DNA of 64,000 bases from Xestospongia muta (taxonomy: Eukaryota; Porifera; Demospongiae; Haplosclerida; Petrosiidae), in the NCBI GenBank assembly GCA_963693285.1, contig OY848917.1, forward strand, positions 15,748,192 to 15,812,191, in the 5' to 3' direction. The first letter of the stretch is position 1. Every line of letters starts with the position of its first letter. Made by a program: the position numbers and the translations under genes. The notes beneath the pieces are model-generated. The model had not been told where the DNA came from. It was given only the letters and a program-made list of their open reading frames with translations, and did no database searches. Shown one piece after another: positions 1-11,637 of this stretch.

Positions 1-833
1 GAAAGGAAAAATATGGTGGACCTTTCAAAGAAACTGATGTTGAAGATGTCAAGACATTTTGGAGAATTGTTGTCATTCTTGTGTCAACCTTTGGTTTCTA
101 TATACCATGTTACATTGTAGTGGATGGTATATTTCCCTATTTGAATGCAATGAAAGGAGCTAAAACAAGTTTAAATGGCTACGGATCAGTTGTTCTTTGG
201 AAAGCACTTGACGAACAAATTATAATACTAGTCCCTTTGGTAGAGTTAATTATATTGCCTCTATTTCCTAAAAGTGAATATTTCATTCTTAATCCTTTAA
301 GGGGTTTGAAAATTGTTTATTTCTTACTACTTACTGGATTAATAGGTATATTAATTCTAGACACTATTGGTCATTATTTAACTCAAGATTTTGTTTACTG
401 TTATTTCACTACTAGCTCATCATACGGGGTTCTACCCATCTCATTTCTATACTATGCCATCCCATTAACACTAACTGGGTTAGCAGATGTTCTGAGTTAC
501 ATCTTTCTGCTTGAGTTCATATGTTGTCAATCCCCACTTAACATGAGTGGTATGCTATCTGGAGTTTTGTGGTTCATAAAAGGCTTTTATCTGAATATTG
601 GAGCTCTTCTAGCCTTTCCATTTTCACTCTGGACTATTGATGGTCCAGACCGACTCTCTTGTAGTTTTTGGATATTGGTTTTTGAGGTCTCGTTATGTAT
701 TGTAGGATTTCTTGTGTTTTGGTATACATCCCGACATTATAAAAGGCGTATACGAGGAGAGATGTACCTTTATCACGAAGCAATAGAGACACATTTAGAT
801 CGTGTCTTGCAACGAGAGGAAAATCTTTTATGA
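1..833 (+). CDS. SLC15/PTR2-type proton-coupled oligopeptide transporter, C-terminal part
   Basis: The frame is open from base 3 to the TGA at 831-833, so the gene enters from the left and no start is visible. It begins with a linker ending GGPF-x6-VEDVKTFWRI, the motif that precedes the second half of SLC15 peptide/histidine transporters. About six hydrophobic segments follow, including the C-terminal family pattern EFICCQSPLNMSGML. The tail is basic then acidic (KRRIRGEMYL) and cytosolic. Known of the family: H+-coupled import of di/tripeptides or histidine in plasma or lysosomal membranes; the substrate here cannot be told. No stops or frameshifts, unlike three of the four related copies at 58-64 kb. 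An AATAAA lies about 105 bp after the stop. Confidence 0.85.
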   Translation, partial: KEKYGGPFKETDVEDVKTFWRIVVILVSTFGFYIPCYIVVDGIFPYLNAMKGAKTSLNGYGSVVLWKALDEQIIILVPLVELIILPLFPKSEYFILNPLRGLKIVYFLLLTGLIGILILDTIGHYLTQDFVYCYFTTSSSYGVLPISFLYYAIPLTLTGLADVLSYIFLLEFICCQSPLNMSGMLSGVLWFIKGFYLNIGALLAFPFSLWTIDGPDRLSCSFWILVFEVSLCIVGFLVFWYTSRHYKRRIRGEMYLYHEAIETHLDRVLQREENLL

Positions 834-936
834 CAACATCATTTTATGCATTAAAGGTCATACTATAATATGTGTATTGTGTTCTGATATTAAAGTACAT
901 TTGCTAAGTGTATAACTTTTTAACTAATGTTTTATG

Positions 937-942
937 AATAAA
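937..942 (+). promoter_or_regulatory. Polyadenylation signal AATAAA
   Basis: Canonical AATAAA about 105 bp downstream of the SLC15-like stop codon, in AT-rich 3' sequence. Seen directly; use inferred from position. Confidence 0.5.
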
Positions 943-1016
943 TTGATCTAAGTCTTCCAATGTTGTACAATCATTAGCTATGATGTTCTGTGCATAATGG
1001 TAATACTGTATGTTCA

Positions 1017-1147
1017 TCTAGAAAGGGTGGTTCTTGGTATAACTTGACTATGGTGACATCATCATGAAATGACATATAGTGATGTCATCATCATAGTACT
1101 TGTTACATCATCATACATGTTACACCAAGAAGCAACCTCTAGTAGTA
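1017..1147. mobile_element. Candidate fold-back MITE
   Basis: The left side reads GGTGGTTCTTGGTATAAC. The right side reads GTTACACCAAGAAGCAACC, an imperfect reverse complement of about 17/19 bases. The interior is also palindromic around GACATCATCATG and GATGTCATCATC. There is no coding capacity. This looks like a short non-autonomous inverted-repeat element; flanking target duplications were not established. Confidence 0.4.
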
Positions 1148-2035
1148 TCAAGATAAATTGGTGAGAAGTATTCTTAGTTTTAATTTATGTATTGACTTAT
1201 AATCACTTCTAATGTGGTATTGGACATTGTGTTATGTCAATTTAATACCTTAATCAGTCACATTTTGCTGTGGAAAATTTGTTGATTGATATGTTTTATA
1301 CTGTTTGACTTGATATACAAAACTATGTATTAATTCACTATTAACACTAGTACTTGAGGTTGACAAAACTAAAATGTTGTATGATACTAATAAATAGACA
1401 TAAAAACCTAACTTTATCTCTGAAATGTAACAACCTTATGCACATAGGTTGTTAACTTGTCATTTTATGAAACATTGAGAGTTCAATTAATATTAATGTT
1501 AATTAACAGTAATTAATTAACAGCAAATGTAGTCATTGTCTTTAGATGTCATGTGCTCTGTGCATGGTTACCACCATGAGTTCTGTTAAGACAAGATAGG
1601 ATGGCAATAGGTTCAATTACAAATCCTATTACAACAACACAGTACAATTTATAAATGCATATAGATTGTAGTAATGAAACTGTACCTGGCATCAGTAATT
1701 ACTATCACAATAATTAGCATTCTAAAATTTACAATACTTAAAATTTTAGTATAAATATTATTTATTTTGATAGCTAGTTTTTATAGGGTTTATATGTTTA
1801 AATATTACATGTATTTAACTAATAAAATTTTTTTTAAAAATAAAACTAAAATCAAAATGCTTTAATAACTATATAAAACTATAACTAAAACTAAAAAATC
1901 ATCAGAATCTACCATAACTAAAACTAAAACTAAAACTAAAATAAAATTACATTTCCTACTAAAACTAATACTAATACTAAAATTATTTTCATTGCCAAAA
2001 CAATATTGGGTTGTTAACACTTAACCAATTAATTA
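1148..2035. other. Intergenic, AT-rich, with a degenerate AAACT simple repeat
   Basis: No gene seen. From about 1805 to 1985 the sequence is a degenerate run of AAACT/AAAACT units. This block separates two convergently transcribed genes, the transporter on plus and the receptor on minus. Confidence 0.6.
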
Positions 2036-5000
2036 TCAAGGATAAGGAATAACCACAGCATTCATGGAGACTTTGTTTTCAAACTTGTACAATGGATTTA
2101 GCAACTCATTGGTTTTTAAAGTAGATTCCTCTTGCAATGTAGATGAGCAGCTTTGGTGGTGGATATCTCCACATTCTTCTTTAATTGACAATTCATTAAT
2201 ATAATCATATATCGGCTCAGGTGGTAGCTCCTCAAATCTCTTCTTTAATTGATCATTTAGTTCAAAACTTTTTGGACGATCATTATAGGTATTCGGTTCT
2301 ACCTCATATTGTTGATTGATATCTAGTTGTCTATTCAGGAATTTCTTTCGAACTGTCATGACAATGATTACAATGAAAACCACTAACACTATAATATAAT
2401 GAATAAATAATAAACAATTTATTTCTTAATGTAAACATGTCAAGACAATTAAAATGTCGTGTGTGTGTGTGTTGTTTTTAAAAAGATATGCGACTTACAT
2501 AGAAGGATGAATACAGTCACAACACCTATCAAGACAGTAGTCTATATGAACATAAATAAGAATTAAATATTTTCAAAAATTTATACAAAAATTAACTAAC
2601 ATTGTTTGTAGTTGGACTTTTAGAAGGACATACAGTACTTGTGTGGAGACAAATACCTGAATCAACTATAGAAAACAATCTAATAACATAGCAATCCTTT
2701 AATTTTTTATGAATTCACTTGTCAATGATAGTATTAATTAAAATTGTTTGTTCACTAGTTTTTCATCATAGATAATATAAACAGAAATAACTATAAAAAG
2801 GCTGAATCATTTTACATTGAGAAATGAACACTTGTCACAATTATACTATCATAATTAACAAGATGAATAACACTCTATAACAGCACCTATATATACCATA
2901 TAGAGATAAATAATACTGAAGTTACATTCATTTCTAATTATATGTGTTTTATATACCTTGATTAATGGGCATCAACATCATACCAACTAGTAAACCATAT
3001 CCTTGATCTTGCTTAAAACCATATAGTAAAACAGACAATGTACCATTACCTGTGTGTACTACTGTATGTTTGGTATTGCTTGTTATGGCTATCTTAGTTC
3101 CATATCCTACAATGTCCATAGATGAGTTTAATATAGTAACCCAATTAGTAAGTGGTACTCCATCTAATAATATGGAGTTAGGAGAGAAATCATTGGGAGT
3201 TGTTGTGACACTGATACCGACAAAATCAATATTAATGAAAGTAGGAAAGTCATATCTACAAGAATACTGCTCTATAGGTGGTACTAGTATCATTATAGGA
3301 TCTCCACGATTATCTAACGAGCCACCAGTAGCAAATAGTACAACAATAATTGGTTTGTTTGCTTGAATGTGACAATACTGGGAAGAACTGAAAAAGAAAG
3401 TGTAATTTCCTCCTTTACTATTAATAATAATGACATCAGTTGTTGATCCATTACATGATATAGTTATTGTAGTATTATCTTGAGATGTAACTAGTTTTGT
3501 ATACTGTCCACTTTGTCTATGTTCAAAAGGTACTAGTAGAAATTGTTTACCCCAAGTTACTGTCGGGGGAATCTGTTGTGTCATATGTTCACAATATCCA
3601 ACTCCAAGTGGTACTTGACCACATTCATGTCCACTGATGACAGTCAATGGTTTATTAGAGACAATGTGAGTTCCTGTAAGATCAATTAATGGTGCACCAA
3701 AATAAAGAGTCTGTCCTTGATGAAGAACAAGATGATGTGGAGTACCTTTAGAAATATTCACAAGTTGATCTGTAGATGATTGAGTATCTGAAGGAAGAGA
3801 CACAGCTTCTGATGGAGTGATGATAATATTAGTCTCATTATCACATCCAACAAGTAGTACTTGACTTGACAAACCAATACTTGTTGGAGACATTGCATAG
3901 TATTCATACGTAGTGATATCATAGTCATGACAAGGTAAGACAAGATATTCTCCAAAGGTTTTTGAAAGCCAATTCAATGCACTTACAGCAATTGGTTGAT
4001 CACTACTAACATGAATACTTCTGTTACGATTATCATAAGTGCTAGATTCAGACACCTTTGCGATGTTAGTGAGATCAATAATATCAATATCATTTGGTGA
4101 TAATAATAATTTGTTTAGAGTAGACCCTGACCATGGTATGTTGATTGTTACAGAAACATTATGATTGACAGTAGATATGGCAAGACCTAAGAAATCAATT
4201 TGGCTATTATAATTTTTCATCAATCCAAAGTAGAACTCAGTCCCATAGTTAGTGAAGTTACTTCCAATACATCCTAGTACTAAGAAGAGAATACACAACT
4301 TAAAAACTTATGATACTAGAATTCCAATTTTTAAATGTATATTCAATAAGACATTGTATTAACACTGTAAAAAATGATGGTTGATTTAACAATCATTTGG
4401 TTATACAGGTTGCAATTATAAGTTGATTTTTGTTGAAAAAGCAATCATAATACTGTTTTCATTATTAATGTATTACTGTTTATGTAGCTACAAAACCATC
4501 AATCTCATAGTAGATCAGTAATCAAAATAGTATGATGTTTACATTTTACATATACAACCTGTATAACCATGTATTAGTTAATTCAACCAATCAATTTTTA
4601 CAGTGATATTACCTTGATCACAGTAACTTCCAGTCCATCCTTGGAAGCAATCACATGTGTAAGTATTGTTAATAATTTCACATATCCCATGAACACAAGA
4701 TGAATAACATTCTATAACAGCACCTATACCATAATAGAGATAAATAATACTGAAGTTACATTCATTTCTAATTATATGTGTTTTATATACCTTGATTAAT
4801 GGGCATCAACATCATACCAACTAGTAAACCATATCCTTGATCTTGGTTAAAACCATATAGTAAAACAGACAGTGTACCATTACCTGTGTGTACTACTGTA
4901 TGTTTGGTATTGCTTGTTATGGCTATCTTAGTTCCATATCCTACAATGTCCATAGATGAGTTTAATATAGTAACCCAATTAGTAAGTGGTACTCCATCTA

Positions 5001-8000
5001 ATAATATGGAGTTAGGAGAGAAATCATTGGGAGTTGTTGTGACACTGATACCGACAAAATCAATATTAATGAAAGTAGGAAAGTCATATCTACAAGAATA
5101 CTGCTCTATAGGTGGTACTAGTATCATTATAGGATCTCCACGATTATCTAACCAGCCACCAGTAGCAAATAGTACAACAATAATTGGTTTGTTTGCTTGA
5201 ATGTGACAATACTGGGAAGAACTGAAAAAAAAAGTGTAATTTCCTCCTTTACTATTAATAATAACAATATTAGTTCTTGATCCATTACATGATATAGTTA
5301 GTGTAGTAAGATTTTGAGACGTCACAAGTTTTGTATACTGTCCACTTTGTCTATGTTCAAAAGGTACTAGTAGAAACTGTTTACCCCAAGTTATTGTTGG
5401 TGGAATCTGTTGTGTCATATGTTCACAATATCCGACTCCAAGTGGTACTTGACCACATTCATGTCCACTGATGACAGTCAATGGTTTATTAGAGACAATG
5501 TGAGTTCCTGTAAGATCAATTAATGGTGCACCAAAATAAAGACTCTGTCCTTGATGAAGAACAAGATGATGAGGAGTACCTCTAGGAACATTTACAAGTT
5601 GATTTGTAGATGATTGAGTATCTGAAGGAAGAGACACAGCTTCTGATGGAGTGATGATAATATTAGTCTCATTATCACATCCAACAAGTAGTACTTGACT
5701 TGACAAACCAATACTTGTTGGAGACACTGCATAGTATTCATACTTAGTGATATTATAGTCATGACAAGGTAAGACAAGATATTCTCCAAAGGATGCTGAA
5801 AGCCGATTCAATGCATGTACAGCAATTGGTTGATCACTACTAACATAAATACTTCTGTTACGATTATCATAAGTGCTAGATTCAGACACCTTTGTGATGT
5901 TAGTGAGATTAACAACATTGACATCATTTGGTGATGATATATGTGAGTCTATAGTAGACCCTGACCATGGTATCTTGATTGTTACAGAAACATTATGATT
6001 GACAGTAGATATGGCAAGACCTAAGAAATCAATTTGGCTATTATAATTTTTCATCAATCCAAAGTAGAACTCAGTCCCATAGTTAGTGAAGTTACTTCCA
6101 ATACATCCTAGTACTAAGAAGAGAATACACAACTTAAAAACTTATGATACTAGAATTCCAATTTTTAAATGTATATTCAATAAGACATTGTATTAACACT
6201 GTAAAAAATGATGGTTGATTTAACAATCATTTGGTTATACAGGTTGCAATTATAAGTTGATTTTTGTCGAAAAAGCAATCATAATACTGTTTTCATTATT
6301 AATGTATTACTGTTTATGTAGCTACAAAACCATCAATCTCATAGTAGATCAGTAATCAAAATAGTATTATGTTTAAATTTTACATATGCAACCTGTATAA
6401 CCATGTATTAGTTAATTCAACCAATCAATTTTTACAGTGATATTACCTTGATCACAGTAACTTCCAGTCCATCCTTGAAAGCAATCACATGTGTAAGTAT
6501 TGTTAATAATTTCACATATCCCATAAACACAAGATGAATAACATTCTATAACAGAACCTATACCATATAGAGATAAATAATACTGAAGTTACATTCATTT
6601 CTAATTATATGTGTTTTATATACCTTGATTAATGGGCATCAACATCATACCAACTAGTAAACCATATCCTTGATCTTGCTTAAAACCATATAGTAAAACA
6701 GACAGTGTACCATTACCTGTGTGTACTACTGTATGTTTGGTATTGCTTGTTATGGCTATCTTAGTTCCATATCCTACAATGTCCATAGATGAGTTCAATA
6801 TAGTAACCCAATTAGTAAGTGGTACTCCATCTAATAATATGGAGTTAGGAGAGAAATCATTGGGAGTTGTTGTGACACTGATACCGACAAAATCAATATT
6901 AATGAAAGTAGGAAAGTCATATCTACAAGAATACTGCTCTATAGGTGGTACTAGTATCATTATAGGATCTCCACGATTATCTAACGAGCCACCAGTAGCA
7001 AATAGTACAACAATAATTGGTTTGTTTGCTTGAATGTGACAATACTGGGAAGAATTGAAAAAAAAAGTGTAATTTCCTCCTTTACTATTAATAATAACAA
7101 TATTAGTTCTTGATCCATTACATGATATAGTTAGTGTAGTAAGAGTTTGAGACGTCACAAGTTTTGTATACTGTCCACTTTGTCTATGTTCAAAAGGTAC
7201 TAGTAGAAACTGTTTACCCCAAGTTATTGTTGGTGGAATTTGTTGTGTCATATGTTCACAATATCCGACTCCAAGTGGTACTTGACCACATTCATGTCCA
7301 CTGATGACAGTCAATGGTTTATTAGAGACAATGTGAGTTCCTGTAAGATCAATTAATGGTGCACCAAAATAAAGACTCTGTCCTTGATGAAGAACAAGAT
7401 GATGAGGAGTACCTTTAGAAATATTCACAAGTTGATCTGTAGATGATTGAGTATCTGAAGGAAGAGACACAGCTTCTGATGGAGTGATGATAATATTAGT
7501 CTCATTATCACATCCAACAAGTAGTACTTGACTTGACCAACCTGCACTTCTTGGATTTACTGCATAGTATTCATACTTAGTGATATTATAGTCATGACAA
7601 GGTAAGACAAGATATTCTCCAAAGGATGCTGAAAGCCGATTCAATGCACTTACAGCAATTGGTTGATCACTACTAACATGAATACTTCTGTTACGATTAT
7701 CATAAGTGCTAGATTCAGACACCTTTGAGATGTTAGTGAGATTAACAACATTGACATCATTTGGTGATGATATATGTGAGTCTATAGTAGACCCTGACCA
7801 TGGTATCTTGATTGTTACAGAAACATTATGATTGACAGTAGATATGGCAAGACCTAAGAAATCAATTTGGCTATTATAATTTTTCATTAATCCAAAGTAG
7901 AACTCAGTGCCATAGTTAGTGAAGTTAGTTCCAATACATCTTGGTACTGTGAAGAGAATACACAATGCTACAATATTAGTTCATTATGACATACCTACAA

Positions 8001-8043
8001 CAAGAAACAACAGCAAGATCGTTATCATCGTAATCCGTAACAT
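2036..8043 (-). CDS. Type I receptor: three IgGFc-binding-type domains alternating with EGF modules, TM, tyrosine-rich tail
   Basis: Nine exons join in phase on the minus strand: 7995-8043, 6624-7946, 6447-6557, 4791-6113, 4613-4723, 2957-4279, 2601-2665, 2499-2541, 2036-2388 (1566 aa). Residues 1-16 are a signal peptide (MLRITMITILLLFLVV). Three 441-codon exons each encode an IgGFc-binding N-terminal-type domain, the FCGBP family (FYFGLMKN, SSDQPIAV, GHECGQVPLG). Two 37-codon exons encode six-cysteine EGF modules (CDCFQGWTGSYC). A TM helix spans about 1437-1462, followed by RKK. The 104-residue tail has Y1477, Y1484, Y1510, Y1512, Y1550 and Y1565, including YINE (pYxN type) and NPLY (NPxY type). 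Every junction has GT-AG signals and all module exons are phase 1-1. The start is the only ATG with a hydrophobic leader and a fitting donor. It is probably a surface receptor; ligand unknown. Confidence 0.85.
2820..2900 (-). pseudogene. Truncated remnant of a third EGF exon
   Basis: Just downstream (in transcript sense) of the last IgGFc exon, the minus strand repeats the acceptor and opening of the EGF exons (VIECYSSC) but then reaches a stop and loses the rest of the module. The model therefore splices from the last IgGFc exon directly to the juxtamembrane exon at 2601-2665, which keeps phase. It shows the duplicated unit once extended further 3'. Confidence 0.6.
2957..7946 (-). repeat. 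Tandem genomic duplication of the IgGFc+EGF module, three copies, period 1833-1834 bp
   Basis: Exon starts at 2957, 4791 and 6624 give a period of 1834 then 1833 bp. Introns, EGF exons and IgGFc exons are nearly identical between units, including non-coding stretches such as the sequence around 4320-4560 versus 6154-6394. Differences cluster in short patches in the domain, for example the region after PWSGST. This indicates recent tandem duplication or gene conversion. Confidence 0.9.
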
Positions 8044-8289
8044 TTTGTTGACTGCTAAATTGAGGAGGACTTTCTCAGTTTACACTGACAAAATAAAATA
8101 AATTATTAACTATTAATTAACATTGTTTGAAATATGACCACGCCCAGTCTTGGAACAGTTTTCTTCGACAACAAATGCTCTCATCTTGTCTTTGAAGATT
8201 CGAGACCACTCTAAAATATAGTCTCCCGTCTCCCGACGTCGCTAGAGACTCTGTTAATAAAAAAACATTGCTCCAGTACAGATCTGTAC

Positions 8290-8650
8290 AGGGTCATCAA
8301 TCAATCAAAATACTTTTTCCAAGTTTTGTCACACTACATGTATGTTTACAGCCTCCATTGTTGAATGAACATTCTTTGATATCTATTATGTTATTTCTCA
8401 ACATGATTATAAAACAATATCTTTCATTAATATACATGTCTTTCTATCATCATGTAACAACTATTAGTTCTACCTATGGTATTAATGAACTATTTGTATC
8501 TGTGGTATTATATACATGTTTACTCGCCCACACAGGAAATAAGATCAACTGCATAGCTCATATCCTGTTTAACATCCACAGTGATAATCTCCTAATATGT
8601 TTATACATATTTACTGACATACTCCATTGTTAACTTAACATTCAATGATA
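8290..8650 (-). pseudogene. Decayed EGF-like exons upstream of the IgGFc receptor
   Basis: Two EGF fragments are readable on the minus strand. Around 8320-8370 is DIKECSFNNGGCKHTC, the first half of a calcium-binding EGF module, ending in stops. Around 8545-8645 is an EGF with the right cysteine spacing (NNGVC, ICINILGDYHCGC, TGYEL) but three in-frame stops (TAA). They may be lost 5' exons of an older or longer receptor. The 121-codon plus-strand reading frame across this stretch has no recognisable content. Confidence 0.5.
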
Positions 8651-9130
8651 TTGGACATTATTACACAAGAAGAAAAAAATTCTCTTAGTAGTCTGATTTT
8701 AAATTGATTCACACATGCTTCACCAAAAATAATTTTATTATCACCTATTGAAGTACACTATGTTACTACACTACAAATATTAATGGAACTTAATTGCCTG
8801 TCCATTCTCGTTATTTATAGATTGTCTGGTACTATTCTCATAATATTTATTATTTATACGATATCAGTTATATGTTTTATTTTTAGGAAACATCATACAA
8901 GTGAGTCCAATAAATCTTCGCCATATATATACCCTGTACTCTCTAAGTGACTGCATAGATATTCTAGCTTTTCATTAACATATCTCCATTATTGCATATC
9001 CAAAAATGCTTATGGAAGTAAAGACTACATGAATATTCCTATGAACCCCAGTCCCTCAAATATATTTATATACTTTCTTCTGATTAACAACTGGCCACAC
9101 TCCTAAAAGACAATTTTATAATTCACAAAT
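8651..9130. other. Intergenic, no gene seen
   Basis: AT-rich sequence with stops in all frames. No domain, RNA gene or repeat recognised. Confidence 0.5.
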
Positions 9131-9131
9131 A

Positions 9132-10870
9132 ATGGACAATGATGTGACAACAATATGGACTCCTTCAGTAAATCGACCTAACATTACCCTAAAAGTTGAA
9201 GAATTAAGTAGTGATTCATCATCACCTGCTGCAGTTCAGTTTGCAAAAAGTCAGCAGAGATTATAAATTCAATGCCATCTATTGTATATACAGATTTTAT
9301 AGCAGACATTGGACCAATTGTAAGTGCATTTCAAGAAGTTGGAGTAGATGCCGTAGGCTAACTGTCATACAGGCAAAGTGACACAACAGATACGGAAGAC
9401 AAAACAAATGAGAGGTTTTTTGGATAAAAACTGGTCACCAATGCTTTTTGAGGAGGTAGCTGATGTAATTGATAAGGAGGACAATGTCACAGATTGCCAG
9501 TCAAGCAGATTTCATTTCAATGTGACATAACGTATGATAGTTCTGTGATATCCAGTCTCAGTTAGTAACTTATTAATATTCATAAGTTAGTTTTATATTG
9601 AAATCATTTGTTTTTGTATTTCAGTCAGTATTGAGAGGGAATGAGGTTCAGTTACTTTTTCATTTAATGCTATCATTGAGTCATTGTTTTTGTCAAGTTT
9701 TATGTTATTTACCATTTATTTGTTTGACTGTGAGTCTTTGTTCCAACTACTTGCGTGCCGGTCATTTCAATTTCTAAAGAATATCCTTATATTTTTAATG
9801 CAGTGGGTGGCTTTTGATAATTCCTCAATGGAATGGATTGTTGTAGCTCACATTAGACTAGATGCTCGAAACAGTGCAGGATATGCTTTGTGTTTTAAAA
9901 AACTGTTTGAAAAATGTAAAAGCAGTAGAACTGATTTGGAGTTAGGAATAACACTTCAAGGAATTGTTATTGACTGGTCTGATGCAAACTGCATTGGCAA
10001 CATTCATGCCAGTGTGTTGCTGAAAGGTATCGTTATCACAACAGAGAGAAAAAGAAAAAAAGGATTGTTTATAAAAATCTGTTCCAAAATTCAGGTACTT
10101 GAGAGTTCTATCAGCATAATTGCTTGCTTTGAAACACTTTGCAATGTTTGAATTTTGAGGATGCCAAATTTATTGATGAAAATTGCAATTGGTCAGCTGC
10201 GAAAAACTGGGCTCAATGGTGGGCTAGATGTGATCACCTCAAGATGCTTAGTAAATCTTTTTCAGCGATGATGATTGACCAATGGCAAGCATGCCCTAGC
10301 AGTACCAATGCTGTGGAAAGAAGGAACAAAGACTGTAAAAGTGATTTACCACAATGTCTCAAACTATCAATGATAAAAGTATATAAAATAGATAAACTTG
10401 CTTGCTTAAAGCATATAGCTGCTTAAAAGGGAGTCACCTTATCGTATAGATCTAGAACAGAGGAAGCAAGGAGAACAGCTGCTGTCAAGAAACAATCACA
10501 ACGATTAGCAAAATCCATACCAGGTAAAACTTGTCAACATGGAGCTCTAGATCGCGTTGACAACTTTCTGTCAGAATCTTCCTCTAGAAACGAGCTATTG
10601 ACAGTTCTGAACATTCATCAAGCCATCAAACTGTCAAAACATGTATGCGTAAGTGACAGTATTGTTGAATGTATTCCAAATGATCATCCTGAAATTATTG
10701 GAAAATGTGCAAAAATGACATTTGTTAGTGAAAAAGAACAGGAACAATGGTATGAAGGAATTATATCCTCATATAATGTGATAACTGGCAAGTACTTTGT
10801 GTACTTCCCGTATGATGGAGTTACAGAAAAGACATCATATGATGACAAAGATATGGAAATTATTGACTGA
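9132..10870 (+). pseudogene. Decayed transposon-derived gene (MULE-like transposase pieces plus a Tudor/SH3-like C-terminal domain)
   Basis: Coding pieces lie in shifted frames: 9132-9266 opens with MDNDVTTIWTP; an exon from about 9803, after a TTTTTAATGCAG acceptor, reads WVAFDNSSMEW and GIVIDWSDA; 10139-10426 has WAQWWAR and PSSTNAVERRNKD; 10428-10870 is a basic linker then a C-terminal module with EQWYEGIISSYN and YFVYFPYDG. The PSSTNAVERRNK pattern and the preceding WWxR block resemble sponge and cnidarian MULE-type transposase-derived proteins, from memory of the family only. The end resembles a Tudor/chromo-like barrel. Frame breaks near 9266, 9530, 10140 and 10427 indicate decay unless undetected introns explain some. 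The last 147 codons are intact. Confidence 0.45.
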
Positions 10871-11637
10871 TGATTAATTACTGATCTTATTAGTATTCAA
10901 TTCATTATAGTGTTAAAACAGTGTTATGAACTGAATTCATTCATTTACTCAATCATATACACCATTAACCACCTCAGTACTCTTGTTCAGTATTTTATAA
11001 TGTGAAAACTTTAAGTGAGTTCAAAGGTCATTATTAAAATCTTCCTTCAGTTGAATGTGTAGTTTTCACTTTATTTGGGATAATTTTACACCACTTCCAG
11101 TTGAGCGTGGCAAATTGTGCCATAAAATAGATATCAGTTTTACTGTGGAAGGAAGTTAAATGAGTAAACCCCTTAATTAGCCAATTGGTGTCAAATTACT
11201 CTATAATAATACAAATATAGTTGAGTTTACTGAGATATTTTAAACTAAAAACAATAGGGTTAGGTTACTATGGCAACATAGTCTAAGTATACAGAGATAA
11301 AGAGATTGAAATAGACTGATTTGTCATGCTGCATGCTTGACTCTAGATCTCTCTACTATAGCAATACACAAAAACCAAACAATGCTAAATATACCATAAC
11401 AAGAGTGTCCAAGTTCACTACAAACAACACACTGACATTTTCATAGTCTCAAGTCACTACATATTGTTCCTGATCTCACCAGTAGTACAGTTAGAAAATG
11501 ACACTATATAAAATGTTAGTAAATAATAAACATATATAACTTTTAGTAATAACATTTTCTTCATTAGGTTATTGTTTATGCTCTACCTCATATACACTAT
11601 AAATCAAATATAATAATTTAAGATCATTGTTTTTATA
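10871..11637. other. Intergenic, no gene seen
   Basis: AT-rich spacer between the transposon remnant (+) and the SRCR pseudogene (-), which converge here. Nothing recognisable. Confidence 0.5.

Noticed and set aside
3052..3366. 104-codon plus-strand reading frame, repeated at 4886-5200 and 6719-7033
   Set aside because: Antisense shadow of the three near-identical IgGFc exons; conserved only because the exons are duplicated.
8268..8633. 121-codon plus-strand reading frame
   Set aside because: Cys/Leu/Ile-rich random-looking sequence with no domain; the minus strand here shows decayed EGF exons, which explains the region better.
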